A DNA stretch of 64,000 nt, taken from NCBI GenBank assembly GCA_951802115.1, contig CATOPL010000001.1, positions 186,001 through 250,000 of the forward strand, in the 5' to 3' direction. The stretch's first letter is position 1. Each line of letters begins with the position of its first letter. Shown here piece after piece: positions 8,854 to 17,293 of this stretch. The notes under the pieces were generated by a model. The model saw only the letters and a list, made by a program, of their open reading frames with translations. It had not been told where the DNA came from and did not search any database. The stretch is from an uncultured Lachnospiraceae bacterium (GTDB lineage Bacteria; Bacillota; Clostridia; Lachnospirales; Lachnospiraceae). A program made the position numbers and the translations under genes.

Positions 8854-9699
8854 ATGAACAAACTGCGTCTCACCATACAAATCGTTTATACAATCCTCAC
8901 GAACGGCTATGCCTATGGTTTTCTGGCAGGAAAAATCTATCGGGGCAGGCTGAAGTATGCCTGTGTTCCTGGCCTGAACTGCTATTCCTGCCCCGGCGCT
9001 ATCGCATCCTGCCCCATAGGGGCCCTGCAGGCGCTCCTAAATCAACAGGGGTTCCATATTCCCTTTGCAGCACTGGGGTTTTTCTTCCTTTTCGGAAGCA
9101 TCCTGGGGAGGACCGTATGCGGCTGGCTGTGTCCGTTTGGCCTTGTACAGGACCTTCTCCATAAAATACCCTTTCTTCAGAAAAGAAAAAAGCTGCCTTT
9201 TCATCAAATATTCAAACACGGAAAATACATAGTCCTCCTATTCCTGGTATGTACAGGCTCCCTGTTTCTGTTTGGAGGACTTGCCAAAATCCCGGCTTTC
9301 TGCAAATATCTGTGTCCTTCCGGCACGCTTCTGGGCGCACTGCCCCTGCTGCTGACCAACAGGCTTCTGCGCAGTCAGATCGGCGGACTGTTTTTCTGGA
9401 AACTCGGAGTGTTGCTTATACTTCTTCTGCTGTCCATAAAAGTCTACCGCCCCTTCTGCCAGTATCTCTGCCCGCTGGGCGCCGTCTATGGACTCTTTAA
9501 CCGTTTTAGTCTGATACAGATCCGCTGGGAAAAGGAACGCTGCATCTCCTGTCAGGCCTGCCAGAAGGTATGCCCTGTAGATCTTCCTGCTGATCGAATA
9601 TCTCATTCCCCGGAATGTATCCGCTGCGGAAGATGTATCGAAGCCTGCCCTGTAAAATGTCTACACATATCAGGCCCTGCTCGTCAGAACCACAGATAA
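8854..9699 (+). CDS. Membrane 4Fe-4S polyferredoxin, NapH/YccM-like, 281 aa
   Basis: About four to five membrane helices carry CxxxCP-type motifs: CYSCPGAIASCP near 43-53, CGWLCP at 89-94, CKYLCP at 150-155 and CQYLCP at 202-207. The C-terminus has two complete 4Fe-4S ferredoxin motifs (Cys230/233/236/240 and Cys255/258/261/265). Such proteins pass electrons through or along the membrane. The ATG at 8854 follows the stop of the small CXXC gene by 5 nt, so translation is probably coupled; its own ribosome binding site is weak. A longer frame from 8728 would duplicate sequence of the overlapping small gene and is unlikely. Confidence 0.87.
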   Translation: MNKLRLTIQIVYTILTNGYAYGFLAGKIYRGRLKYACVPGLNCYSCPGAIASCPIGALQALLNQQGFHIPFAALGFFFLFGSILGRTVCGWLCPFGLVQDLLHKIPFLQKRKKLPFHQIFKHGKYIVLLFLVCTGSLFLFGGLAKIPAFCKYLCPSGTLLGALPLLLTNRLLRSQIGGLFFWKLGVLLILLLLSIKVYRPFCQYLCPLGAVYGLFNRFSLIQIRWEKERCISCQACQKVCPVDLPADRISHSPECIRCGRCIEACPVKCLHISGPARQNHR

Positions 9700-9719
9700 A
9701 TCTACAATCCTGTGGTTCT
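9686..9719. terminator. Convergent hairpin across two stop codons
   Basis: AGAACCACAG (9686-9695) pairs with CTGTGGTTCT (9710-9719). Both the polyferredoxin stop and the FlxA-like stop fall inside it, so it probably ends transcription from both sides; the T-tract is short. Confidence 0.5.
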
Positions 9720-10019
9720 TTGAGCTGCCGTATAAAGACCGCCAGACTGCTCCGTTTCCTTAGGATTTTCTGATTTTTGGACTTTTTCTTTCTGTTGTTT
9801 TTTCCTTTTCAGCTGCTCAATCTGACGCCTGACATTTTCAATCTGCTGTTCAATCTTTTTCACTTTTTCCTCATCCTTATTACGAATGGCCTTTTCTTTC
9901 TCCTGATTCAGCTGCAAAAGTTTCTGCTCCAGAGCTTTCAGACGAACGTCACTTCCACCTCCGGAAAAGCTGCCCCCTTCCATAGACGGCATACCAAAAC
10001 CAACTGCGTTTACATTCAT
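9702..10019 (-). CDS. FlxA-like coiled-coil protein, 105 aa
   Basis: A short N-terminal segment with Gly/Ser (MNVNAVGFGMP) is followed by a long charged heptad region from about residue 27 to 85, rich in Lys, Glu and Gln. This matches FlxA-like proteins of Clostridia in length and layout; their role is poorly known. It is the third gene of a regulator-kinase operon, starting 6 nt after the kinase stop, with GGAGG before the ATG. Confidence 0.7.
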   Translation of the reverse strand: MNVNAVGFGMPSMEGGSFSGGGSDVRLKALEQKLLQLNQEKEKAIRNKDEEKVKKIEQQIENVRRQIEQLKRKKQQKEKVQKSENPKETEQSGGLYTAAQRTTGL

Positions 10020-10025
10020 TATCTG

Positions 10026-11483
10026 CTACCTCCTGTTTAAAGTTGGACTGTTTATCAACAGTTCCTCCTTCTCTATATCGTCGGACCCGTTCTGAGAATC
10101 ACAGGATTGATGCAAACCGTCTGTTTCCTGTTGTAAACTGCCAAAAAGCATCCACAGCCGATATGTTCCGTCAGAAACCGCATTTTCAACTGTCCCGTGA
10201 TTTTTCTGCACAACCGCTCGTATATTTGAAAGTCCGATTCCTTCCCTTGGAAGTATCTGTAATTCCTTTGCACAGCTGTTCTCAATCGTCAGCATCCAGA
10301 AATTTCCTTTTTTCCGGCTGAACATACGGAGCAGTCTCTCTTCTTCCGGCACTTCTTCACATGCCCTGATGGCATTGTCGACGGCATTCGACAAAAGAAC
10401 GCACCAGTCTATATCCTGGATCGCGCTGCATCCTGGAATTGCCAGTTCACATTCAATCCTGATACCTTTTTGCTTCGCCGCAGAAAATTTACTTCCCAAA
10501 AGCGCGTCAACTGCTGCATTTCCTGTCCTGACCACACAGGACAGTTCTGCCGCAGTCTGTTCCAGACTGACCAGATAATCAATCGCCCGGCCTGTTTTTC
10601 CTGTTTTTAAAAGTTCTGTCAGCACAGTCAGATGATTCTGAATATCGTGGCGAAACGCTCTTGTCTGTCTCTCGCGCAGAACCGCTTCCTGCATATAATG
10701 CTTCTGATCTTCCGCCTGTTGTTCCAGCAGACAAAGCCTTTGTTCCGCACGCAGAATCTGCAGAATTTTCTGATAAGCCGACAGGATTGCCAACAGGCAG
10801 ATGCAGGCGAAAAACTGCACAAACAAAAGCTCTCCATGATTAATATTTAACATGGTCCGGATCTGACCGCTCCTTGTATCCACCTGAATTTCGTCTCCAT
10901 AGACCGCAACTTGTATAATTCTCATGACCAGCGATATGAAAAAAACAGGAATTGTCAGCTGTATCAGCGTCTGTCGGTTTGTCTTGGAAATATCCTCCCG
11001 AAAATGTCTCAATATAAAAATATAAAGACTGTTTACCAGCAGCAATCGCAGGCACTCTCTCACAGTATCTGACGGCGGGATCCACTTCTCATGTTCCAGT
11101 AAAAAGGGCAGTAAGATCCGGTACCCGACCCAGCTTGTAATTCCCCCGCTGACACTTAAAACTGACAGAACAAGCACGGACATGGTCATTGCTTCCACCC
11201 ATTTTCTTTTCAGGAGTGTCCTGCCACAGCAGGTCAGCAGCAGAATCTCGGCCACAAGTCCAAAGCTTCCCTGCAGATGATATATAATCTCCCAGGTATG
11301 GGCAGCGGCAGACAACGCCATATAACAGATTCCCTGCCGCCATCGGAACGGAACCGTACAGTACCTGCAGTAAAAGAAAAACGTTATCAATGGCAGCATC
11401 ATATGGGCAAGCAGGCCTGGAACAACCATATACCATTGAAACTCACAGCATATATCTGTAAAATTCTTGATCAGCCATTCCAT
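10026..11483 (-). CDS. GHKL-family sensor histidine kinase (AgrC/ComD type), 485 aa
   Basis: The N-terminal half has about six predicted membrane helices. A coiled coil then leads to the H-box with His279 (FRHDIQNHL), typical of kinases paired with LytTR regulators. The C-terminal GHKL ATPase has an N-box (LLSNAVDNAIRAC) and a G-box (GIGLSNI). The gene overlaps its regulator by 13 nt. No agrB, agrD or other peptide-signal gene is visible nearby, so the signal is unknown. GGGGAAAAG precedes the ATG. Confidence 0.9.
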   Translation of the reverse strand: MEWLIKNFTDICCEFQWYMVVPGLLAHMMLPLITFFFYCRYCTVPFRWRQGICYMALSAAAHTWEIIYHLQGSFGLVAEILLLTCCGRTLLKRKWVEAMTMSVLVLSVLSVSGGITSWVGYRILLPFLLEHEKWIPPSDTVRECLRLLLVNSLYIFILRHFREDISKTNRQTLIQLTIPVFFISLVMRIIQVAVYGDEIQVDTRSGQIRTMLNINHGELLFVQFFACICLLAILSAYQKILQILRAEQRLCLLEQQAEDQKHYMQEAVLRERQTRAFRHDIQNHLTVLTELLKTGKTGRAIDYLVSLEQTAAELSCVVRTGNAAVDALLGSKFSAAKQKGIRIECELAIPGCSAIQDIDWCVLLSNAVDNAIRACEEVPEEERLLRMFSRKKGNFWMLTIENSCAKELQILPREGIGLSNIRAVVQKNHGTVENAVSDGTYRLWMLFGSLQQETDGLHQSCDSQNGSDDIEKEELLINSPTLNRR

Positions 11484-12184
11484 TGTCTTTTCCCCATATA
11501 CTCCATCATTTTTTTCATAAGTATCGAATGACAGTTTTTGGAAACCGGAATCTGTTCCCCGTTTTCCAGGAAAGCCCTTCCCTCTCTGTATTCCGACAAA
11601 TACTCCGGATTAACCAGGAAGCTGCGATGACATTTTATAAAATCCGGCGCGGTCTGCTGCTCCACTTCTTTCAGTTTTCCGTAGTATTCGATAATCCCAT
11701 TTTTTGTATGCAGAAATATCTTCCGATTCATCACCTCACAGTAATAAATATCTTTAAGCTTTATATTTCTGCACCAGTGCATGGTCTGCACAGACAGATA
11801 TTTCTCTTCCCTGCTGTGCAGGCGCTTCAGGCTGCGTTTTAATGCTTTCTCCAAGCGCTGATCCTCTACCGGCTTGCACAGATAATCCATAGCCTCCACT
11901 TCAAACGCATCCAGCATGCATTCCTTCAGTACCGTCACAAAGATCAGTATCCCTTCAAATTCTTTCTTCCTGAGCCGTTTTGCCAGATCCATCCCGTTTA
12001 AATCGGGCATTTGAATATCCAGAAAAATCAGATCAAAATCCAGAGACGTATACAGAAACTGCACTGCATTCGTATAGCAGGAAATACGAAACGGCTCTTC
12101 CCACTGTTCCAGCTTTGAAGCAATCATCTGTTTCAGCCGCTCACACATCACAGACTCGTCATCACAGACTGCAATTTTTATCAT
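11471..12184 (-). CDS. LytTR-family response regulator, 237 aa
   Basis: The receiver domain has phospho-acceptor Asp56 (LIFLDIQMPDLNG). The C-terminal LytTR DNA-binding domain starts near residue 130 and contains FIKCHRSFLVNP. It is the first gene of the operon with the GHKL kinase and FlxA-like genes; AAGGAG precedes the ATG. It likely binds paired direct repeats, but I could not identify a clean pair upstream. Confidence 0.92.
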   Translation of the reverse strand: MIKIAVCDDESVMCERLKQMIASKLEQWEEPFRISCYTNAVQFLYTSLDFDLIFLDIQMPDLNGMDLAKRLRKKEFEGILIFVTVLKECMLDAFEVEAMDYLCKPVEDQRLEKALKRSLKRLHSREEKYLSVQTMHWCRNIKLKDIYYCEVMNRKIFLHTKNGIIEYYGKLKEVEQQTAPDFIKCHRSFLVNPEYLSEYREGRAFLENGEQIPVSKNCHSILMKKMMEYMGKRQWNG

Positions 12185-12322
12185 GGCAGAATCTCCTTCC
12201 TCTTTGCTGACCAGTACCTGTTATAACATCTGTCAGCTCACTTATAAAGCAGAATGTTGCAGAAAGACCGAAAAATGCTGTCAGATGACATTCACAATCA
12301 AGTACTGTCAGACACACTCTGA

Positions 12323-12358
12323 GGCTGCCGCAAAACGCACTCATGTTTTGCAGCAGCC
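12323..12358. repeat. GGCTGC-type hairpin repeat, copy 1 (possible terminator of the ispD operon)
   Basis: 12323-12336 pairs with 12345-12358 over 14 positions with one mismatch and an 8-nt loop. The arm GTTTTGCAGCAGCC recurs, slightly changed, at 38638-38650 in a similar hairpin. Both copies lie downstream of minus-strand operons. No T-tract follows here. Confidence 0.55.
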
Positions 12359-12445
12359 CCAGAACCACATTTCGCAGCGTCCCGTGCGCTTCTTATGATC
12401 TGCCCCGGTCTTGTCCAATACACCACCGTGAAGCCTGAACAGAAC

Positions 12446-13177
12446 CTAGCTTTGCCTCTCCGCAAATATCCCGGCAATCTCAAGATCTTCCGGCGTTGTA
12501 ATTTTCAGATTCCCGTAAGAGCCTTCTACCAGATGGATCGGACATCCGCAGACATTTTCCACCACCATCGCATCATCTGTAATCTGGATTCCCTGTTCCA
12601 GAAGTTCTTTCTCTTTTTTAATCACTTCCCGATAGGCCGGAATAATCAACTCTGACGCAAACACCTGCGGCGTCTGAACCTGCCAGACCAGACTCCGGTT
12701 AGGCGTCATTCGAACACATCCTTTTTCATCTGTAATCTTAATCGTATCTTTTACCGGCATCCCCACCACACAGGCACGGCTTCTGCACACTTCCTGATAG
12801 GCACGGTCGAGTATTTCGTCATTAATAAAAGGACGTGCGCCGTCATGGATAAAGATATACCCGTCCATTCCGTACTCTTTTTCCAGTACGCGGAGTCCTT
12901 CCCACACAGAATGATAACGTTCGGCCCCGCCTTCTACAACTGCTTTCACTTTCTGAAATCCATATTTCTCTACTATTTCCCGGCGACAATATGATATCTG
13001 TCCTTTTCCGGCAATCAAAATCACATCATCGATCAGCCCGGATTTCTCAAATACATTCAATGAATAATACAAAACCGGTCTGCCATGGATAAGAAGGTAC
13101 ATTTTGGACTGCGTCATGCCCATACGCTTTCCGCGCCCGCCGGCCAGTACGATTGCCGCACAACGTGATTTTTTCAT
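12446..13177 (-). CDS. ispD: 2-C-methyl-D-erythritol 4-phosphate cytidylyltransferase, 243 aa
   Basis: It joins CTP and MEP to give CDP-ME in the non-mevalonate isoprenoid pathway. The N-terminus has the nucleotidyltransferase signature ([13 protein letters not shown]), then HDGARPF and the late WQVQTPQVF and TDDAMVVE segments of IspD. The start overlaps the tsaD stop as ATGA, so translation is coupled. It is the last gene of the tsaE operon; no other MEP gene is in the window. Confidence 0.93.
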   Translation of the reverse strand: MKKSRCAAIVLAGGRGKRMGMTQSKMYLLIHGRPVLYYSLNVFEKSGLIDDVILIAGKGQISYCRREIVEKYGFQKVKAVVEGGAERYHSVWEGLRVLEKEYGMDGYIFIHDGARPFINDEILDRAYQEVCRSRACVVGMPVKDTIKITDEKGCVRMTPNRSLVWQVQTPQVFASELIIPAYREVIKKEKELLEQGIQITDDAMVVENVCGCPIHLVEGSYGNLKITTPEDLEIAGIFAERQS

Positions 13178-14214
13178 CTCTTCTCCTGTCGTTCTCCCAG
13201 TTTCAGATTCGGGACTGCATTCAGATCCAGTCCGTGGCGGACTCCTCTTTGGTATTCATAGTATGCCGCCGCACCGATCATCGCCGCGTTGTCTGTACAC
13301 AAAACGGGAGACGGATAATACAAGGAGATCCTTTCTTTTTTACATGCTGTTTCCATCATAGAACGTAAAGAAGTATTAGACGCAACACCGCCGGCAAGGA
13401 CCAGCTTCTGCATCCCGTAATCCTTCACCGCCGCCAAAGCATGAGATACCAGTACATCGCAGACCGCCTTCTGAAATGAAGCCGCGATATCCGCCTGACA
13501 GACTTCTTCTCCTTTCATCCTGCAGCCGTTGATATGGTTTAATACGGCTGATTTCACACCGCTGAAACTGAAGTCATAAGGCGCCCCTTCGACTTTTGCC
13601 CGCGGAAAATGTATGGCATCTGCGTTTCCCTCTTTTGATATCCGATCTATTTTCGGACCGCCCGGATACCCCAGGCCGACAGCGCGGGCAACTTTGTCAA
13701 ATGCTTCGCCGGCCGCGTCATCTCTGGTCTTCCCTGTGATCTCATATTCTCCGTAATCGTGCACAATCACCAGATGGGTATGCCCCCCTGAAACCACAAG
13801 GCAGACAAAAGGAGGCTCAAGTTCCTGATGTTCAATATAGTTAGCTGAAATATGCCCTTCAATATGATGTACGCCGACCAGCGGCAGTCCGGCCGCATAG
13901 CTGATCGCTTTCGCCTCCGCAACCCCTACCAGAAGAGCTCCTACCAGCCCGGGACCATAAGTGACGCCGATTGCATCCAGATCCTTCAACGTTACATCTG
14001 CCTGGCCCAGCGCCTCCTGAATCACGTAATTGATCCGCTCTACATGCTTTCTTGACGCAATTTCCGGAACCACTCCGCCATACAGAGTATGCAGATCAAT
14101 CTGTGAAGATATCACATTTGAAAGAACTTCTCTGCCGTTTTTCACAACTGCGGCTGCAGTTTCATCACAGGAGCTTTCAATCGCCAGAATCAATATTTCT
14201 TTTTTTTCTTCCAT
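13174..14214 (-). CDS. tsaD: tRNA t6A threonylcarbamoyltransferase TsaD, 346 aa
   Basis: It transfers threonylcarbamoyl to A37 of ANN-decoding tRNAs together with TsaB and TsaE. Visible hallmarks are IESSCDETA at the N-terminus, the metal-binding HHIEGH, and the ASKHA-fold [10 protein letters not shown] near the C-terminus. Length is normal. tsaB and tsaE are upstream in the same operon, giving the full complex apart from TsaC/Sua5, which is not here. Confidence 0.97.
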   Translation of the reverse strand: MEEKKEILILAIESSCDETAAAVVKNGREVLSNVISSQIDLHTLYGGVVPEIASRKHVERINYVIQEALGQADVTLKDLDAIGVTYGPGLVGALLVGVAEAKAISYAAGLPLVGVHHIEGHISANYIEHQELEPPFVCLVVSGGHTHLVIVHDYGEYEITGKTRDDAAGEAFDKVARAVGLGYPGGPKIDRISKEGNADAIHFPRAKVEGAPYDFSFSGVKSAVLNHINGCRMKGEEVCQADIAASFQKAVCDVLVSHALAAVKDYGMQKLVLAGGVASNTSLRSMMETACKKERISLYYPSPVLCTDNAAMIGAAAYYEYQRGVRHGLDLNAVPNLKLGERQEKR

Positions 14215-14223
14215 GGTTGCCGC

Positions 14224-15138
14224 TCACTCTTCCTTATCAAAATCCAGTTCCACAGACATCCGGTCTTTTCCCGCCTTTGCAGCCGGAAAGATACTGCGTA
14301 CCTCTTCCATATAATCTTCCGGGCGCGTCAGCGACGGACTATAGTGCGTCAACCACAGTTCTCTGACTTTTGCTGACTTTGCCAGACCCGCCGCCTCTAA
14401 AAATGTCATATGTTTATGTTCTCTGGCCTTTGCCTCTTTCTCCTTCTCTCCGTACATTCCCTCGCAGATAAAAAGGTCCGAATGCCGCGCATGCTCTGCA
14501 ATCGCCTGGACTGGCCTGGTATCTGTACAGTACGTAAGTTTGATGCCTTTCCTCTGCTTTCCCAGAACCATCTCAGGTGTGTATGTCTTTTCCTCTGTCA
14601 GAATCGTCTCACCCTTCTGAAGCCTGCTCCAGTATTTTTTGGGAATATCCAGCCGAAGAGCTTCTTCCAGCTGAAAGCGTCCTGCACGATCCAGTTCCAG
14701 AGTGTATCCATAACACAGGACATTGTGATTTACTTTAAACGCCTTCAGCCGATAGCCATTCAAATCGAATTCTTCTTCCGCTCCGTTTATCTCCCTGAAC
14801 CGGATCGAAAACGGCAGTTCCGGTGCAATGACCCGAAGTGAATTAACTACCCGTTCCAGACCCTTGGGTCCGATCAGAGTCAAAGGTTCCGTCCGGTCCG
14901 CATTTCCCATAGTCAGAAGAAGGCCCGGAAGACCGCTGATATGATCTCCGTGATAATGAGTAAAGCAGATTACATCAATGGGTTTAAAACTCCATCCTTT
15001 TTCCTTGATGGCGATCTGCGTTCCTTCTCCGCAGTCAATCAGCAGACTGCTCCCATTATAACGCACCATCAGGGAAGTCAGCCAACGATAGGGAAGCGGC
15101 ATCATCCCACCGCTCCCCAGCAGACAGATATCAAGCAT
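14224..15138 (-). CDS. rnz: Ribonuclease Z, 304 aa
   Basis: A metallo-beta-lactamase-fold nuclease that trims tRNA 3' ends, needed for tRNAs without encoded CCA such as the tRNA-Val here. The motif THYHGDHISGLPGLL supplies the zinc ligands; CEGMYG and LTHYSPS occur later as in RNase Z. I set the start at the ATG at 15138 (GGAGAG upstream), giving MLDICLLGSGG; the longer frame to 15192 adds unrelated residues. It sits 9 nt upstream of tsaD in a tRNA-processing operon. Confidence 0.93.
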   Translation of the reverse strand: MLDICLLGSGGMMPLPYRWLTSLMVRYNGSSLLIDCGEGTQIAIKEKGWSFKPIDVICFTHYHGDHISGLPGLLLTMGNADRTEPLTLIGPKGLERVVNSLRVIAPELPFSIRFREINGAEEEFDLNGYRLKAFKVNHNVLCYGYTLELDRAGRFQLEEALRLDIPKKYWSRLQKGETILTEEKTYTPEMVLGKQRKGIKLTYCTDTRPVQAIAEHARHSDLFICEGMYGEKEKEAKAREHKHMTFLEAAGLAKSAKVRELWLTHYSPSLTRPEDYMEEVRSIFPAAKAGKDRMSVELDFDKEE

Positions 15139-15246
15139 AATCTCTCCTAACTTTATAACTTTGCAGCTTCCGTCGGCGTCAGCAGAATTCACATTGCCCT
15201 TTTGCTTTCAGCCCTTGAAAACTACGCTACACGGGAGACTGTCTTT

Positions 15247-15495
15247 TTACAAAAATTCCGTCTCCTCTTCCACTGCCACAGGAAGCAGGAAGCCTCTGAT
15301 CAGACGCTCATAGCACGTCTCACACAGATCAAACTGATGACGCTCCCCGTCTCTATTCGAAAAATATCCCCAATGGGTATCCCCTGAAAATACACCTTCC
15401 TGTATGATTCCTTTTTCCAGTTTCAATTCCCGCCCGCATTGATTGCAGACGATCTTTTTTAATATTTTTTCTTCTGTTCCCACATACTGGCGCAT
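15247..15495 (-). CDS. Small zinc-ribbon-like protein, 82 aa
   Basis: No family recognised. Two CxxC pairs (Cys17/Cys20 and Cys58/Cys61) suggest a zinc knuckle, with an acidic C-terminus. GGGGAGG precedes the ATG. It sits between rimI and rnz in the same direction and probably belongs to the operon, which hints at a role near tRNA or ribosome maturation; that is inference from place only. Confidence 0.7.
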   Translation of the reverse strand: MRQYVGTEEKILKKIVCNQCGRELKLEKGIIQEGVFSGDTHWGYFSNRDGERHQFDLCETCYERLIRGFLLPVAVEEETEFL

Positions 15496-15558
15496 ATTTT
15501 TATCCTCCCCGTATCACAGCTTTTTCGCTTACATGGAGATTATATATTGCCTCCAGAT

Positions 15559-16011
15559 TTAATGAAATAGGGAACCACTGCCATCTCTTTTCCACATGAT
15601 CCACGCATCCTCCGACGGCTTTTCATAAAAACGTCTGCGAACGCCTTCTTTTACAAAGCCCAGCTTCTCATAGACATGGATTGCACACTCATTACTGACC
15701 CGCACTTCCAGCGTAAACTCCCGTATTCCGCGCTTCTGTCCCGCTTCAAGCAATGCTTTTACAAGCGTTTTTCCCAATCCCCTGCCTCGATATGGCTCTG
15801 CCAGTACAATATTGGTAACATCACCCTCATCCATTGCCTGAACGAGTCCGGCATAACCGGCTATTTTTCCTTCTTCCTCCAGAACGAGGAACAGATAATC
15901 CGGATTTTCCAGACTTTCCAGCAGTTGTTTTTCTGACCAGGGCACCGTAAAATACTGTCTTTCCAGCTCTGCTGCCCCGGAAATATCCGCTCTACACATC
16001 CGGCGTATCAT
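15559..16011 (-). CDS. rimI: Ribosomal protein alanine N-acetyltransferase RimI, 150 aa
   Basis: A GNAT-fold acetyltransferase. The acetyl-CoA loop is seen as YRGRGLGKTL, followed by the RimI-type FTLEVRVSNECAIHVYEKLGF. RimI acetylates the N-terminus of ribosomal protein S18. The start overlaps the tsaB stop as ATGA; the tsaB-rimI pairing is common in Firmicutes. Confidence 0.93.
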   Translation of the reverse strand: MIRRMCRADISGAAELERQYFTVPWSEKQLLESLENPDYLFLVLEEEGKIAGYAGLVQAMDEGDVTNIVLAEPYRGRGLGKTLVKALLEAGQKRGIREFTLEVRVSNECAIHVYEKLGFVKEGVRRRFYEKPSEDAWIMWKRDGSGSLFH

Positions 16012-16763
16012 TCACAACGCTCCTTTTGTTCCCGCTCTTTTTCCGCACGTTCCCGTTCCGCCTGAGACAGCCTGAAATAATCCGGACGATATTCTGCCGC
16101 TGTTTCTGTTTTTCCTTCCCTGATGTACGCAAGCGCCAGCATGCCTACGGAGCCGGCTCTTTGTCTGCTCAGGTGGGCGGGCGCATAGAAATGCTTCTTT
16201 CCTTCCCGGGAAAGTTCTGCCAGCAAGATCTCTGTCAGCCTGTGCCGGTATACGGGAACCCCGTCTCCCAGAAAGATCACATCTCTTTTCAGACGGCAGA
16301 GCTGCTCTGCAACTTCCGCAATATCCGCCGCTGCGGGCTCCATAAGTTTTTCCAGACGCCCCTGGCAAAACTCATAGATTCCTGTATAAACCTGGTTCCG
16401 TCTTGCATCCATCAGAGGGCAGATCAGCTTCTCTGTGCCATACAGATTGCAGGCAAGTGCATCCAGAGTGGGAACTGCAACCAGCGGTCTGTCCAGAGCA
16501 AGTCCCAGACCTTTGGCCGTGGCCGATCCGATGCGCAGACCGGTAAAAGAACCGGGCCCCGCCGCCACCGCAACAGCATCTATCGTCTCCAGACTGCTCT
16601 CTGTCATTTTTACAATCTCATCAAGCATGGGAAGCAGTGTCTGAGAATGAGTTTTCTTATAGTTTACCGTATATTCTGCCAACAGGCTGTTCTCTCCCCC
16701 GCTGTTTTCCACTATGGCGACTGACGCTACCAGTCCGGAGCTGTCCAAAGCAAGAACTCTCAT
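16008..16763 (-). CDS. tsaB: tRNA t6A complex dimerisation protein TsaB, 251 aa
   Basis: An ASKHA-fold partner of TsaD. Hallmarks are LALDSSG at the start, then AVAAGPGSFTGLRIG and PTLDALA, all typical of TsaB. The first base of its ATG is the last base of the tsaE stop region, so the genes are packed end to end. Length is normal. The C-terminus is a charged Glu/Arg tail. Confidence 0.96.
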   Translation of the reverse strand: MRVLALDSSGLVASVAIVENSGGENSLLAEYTVNYKKTHSQTLLPMLDEIVKMTESSLETIDAVAVAAGPGSFTGLRIGSATAKGLGLALDRPLVAVPTLDALACNLYGTEKLICPLMDARRNQVYTGIYEFCQGRLEKLMEPAAADIAEVAEQLCRLKRDVIFLGDGVPVYRHRLTEILLAELSREGKKHFYAPAHLSRQRAGSVGMLALAYIREGKTETAAEYRPDYFRLSQAERERAEKEREQKERCE

Positions 16764-17203
16764 CAGATATTTTCTACCTCCAATCCTTCCACGGTGATCC
16801 TGCGGTAATCAAAGCCTTTTTGAAGACATTTTTCAATCGTCACCCTGCATGTTTCTGCCGGTAGCAGCTCTTCGATCAGTTCCGCCCATTCCACCAAGCA
16901 GACCCCCTCTCCATAGAAACAGTCTTCATAGCCAATCTCTTCCATCTCTTCCACATCACTGATCCGGTATACATCAAAGTGGTAAAAAGGAAGCCTCCCA
17001 CCCTCATAGTTCTGAACAATCGTAAAAGTGGGACTGTTGACCGCTTCACAAATGCCCAGTCCTGCAGCAACTCCCTGGGTGAAAACAGTCTTTCCAGCGC
17101 CCAGATCACCCGTCAGCGATATAATCCTCCCTTGCTGTACCGTCTCCCCGATTCTCTTTCCAAGCGCAAAAGTTTCCTCTGCGCAGAATGTTTCCATTAC
17201 CAT
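16763..17203 (-). CDS. tsaE: tRNA t6A complex ATPase TsaE, 146 aa
   Basis: A P-loop ATPase that turns the TsaBD complex over. The Walker A reads GDLGAGKT; NSPTFTIVQNY and HFDVYRI are typical of TsaE. First gene of the operon. GGAGAAAGCT precedes the ATG at 17203, and a good promoter lies about 55 nt further up. Confidence 0.96.
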   Translation of the reverse strand: MVMETFCAEETFALGKRIGETVQQGRIISLTGDLGAGKTVFTQGVAAGLGICEAVNSPTFTIVQNYEGGRLPFYHFDVYRISDVEEMEEIGYEDCFYGEGVCLVEWAELIEELLPAETCRVTIEKCLQKGFDYRRITVEGLEVENI

Positions 17204-17259
17204 AGCTTTCTCCGATATTTCGCAGTATTATCCTCTCTCCTGCAGTCATACACAGGATG

Positions 17260-17288
17260 ATTGTAGCACAGTACAAAAGGATTGACAA
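17260..17288 (-). promoter_or_regulatory. Sigma-A promoter of the tsaE-tsaB-rimI-rnz-tsaD-ispD operon
   Basis: On the minus strand, -35 TTGTCA (17283-17288), 17-bp spacer, -10 TACAAT (17260-17265). It overlaps the end of the upstream hypothetical gene's 3' flank. Confidence 0.65.
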
Positions 17289-17293
17289 TCCTC

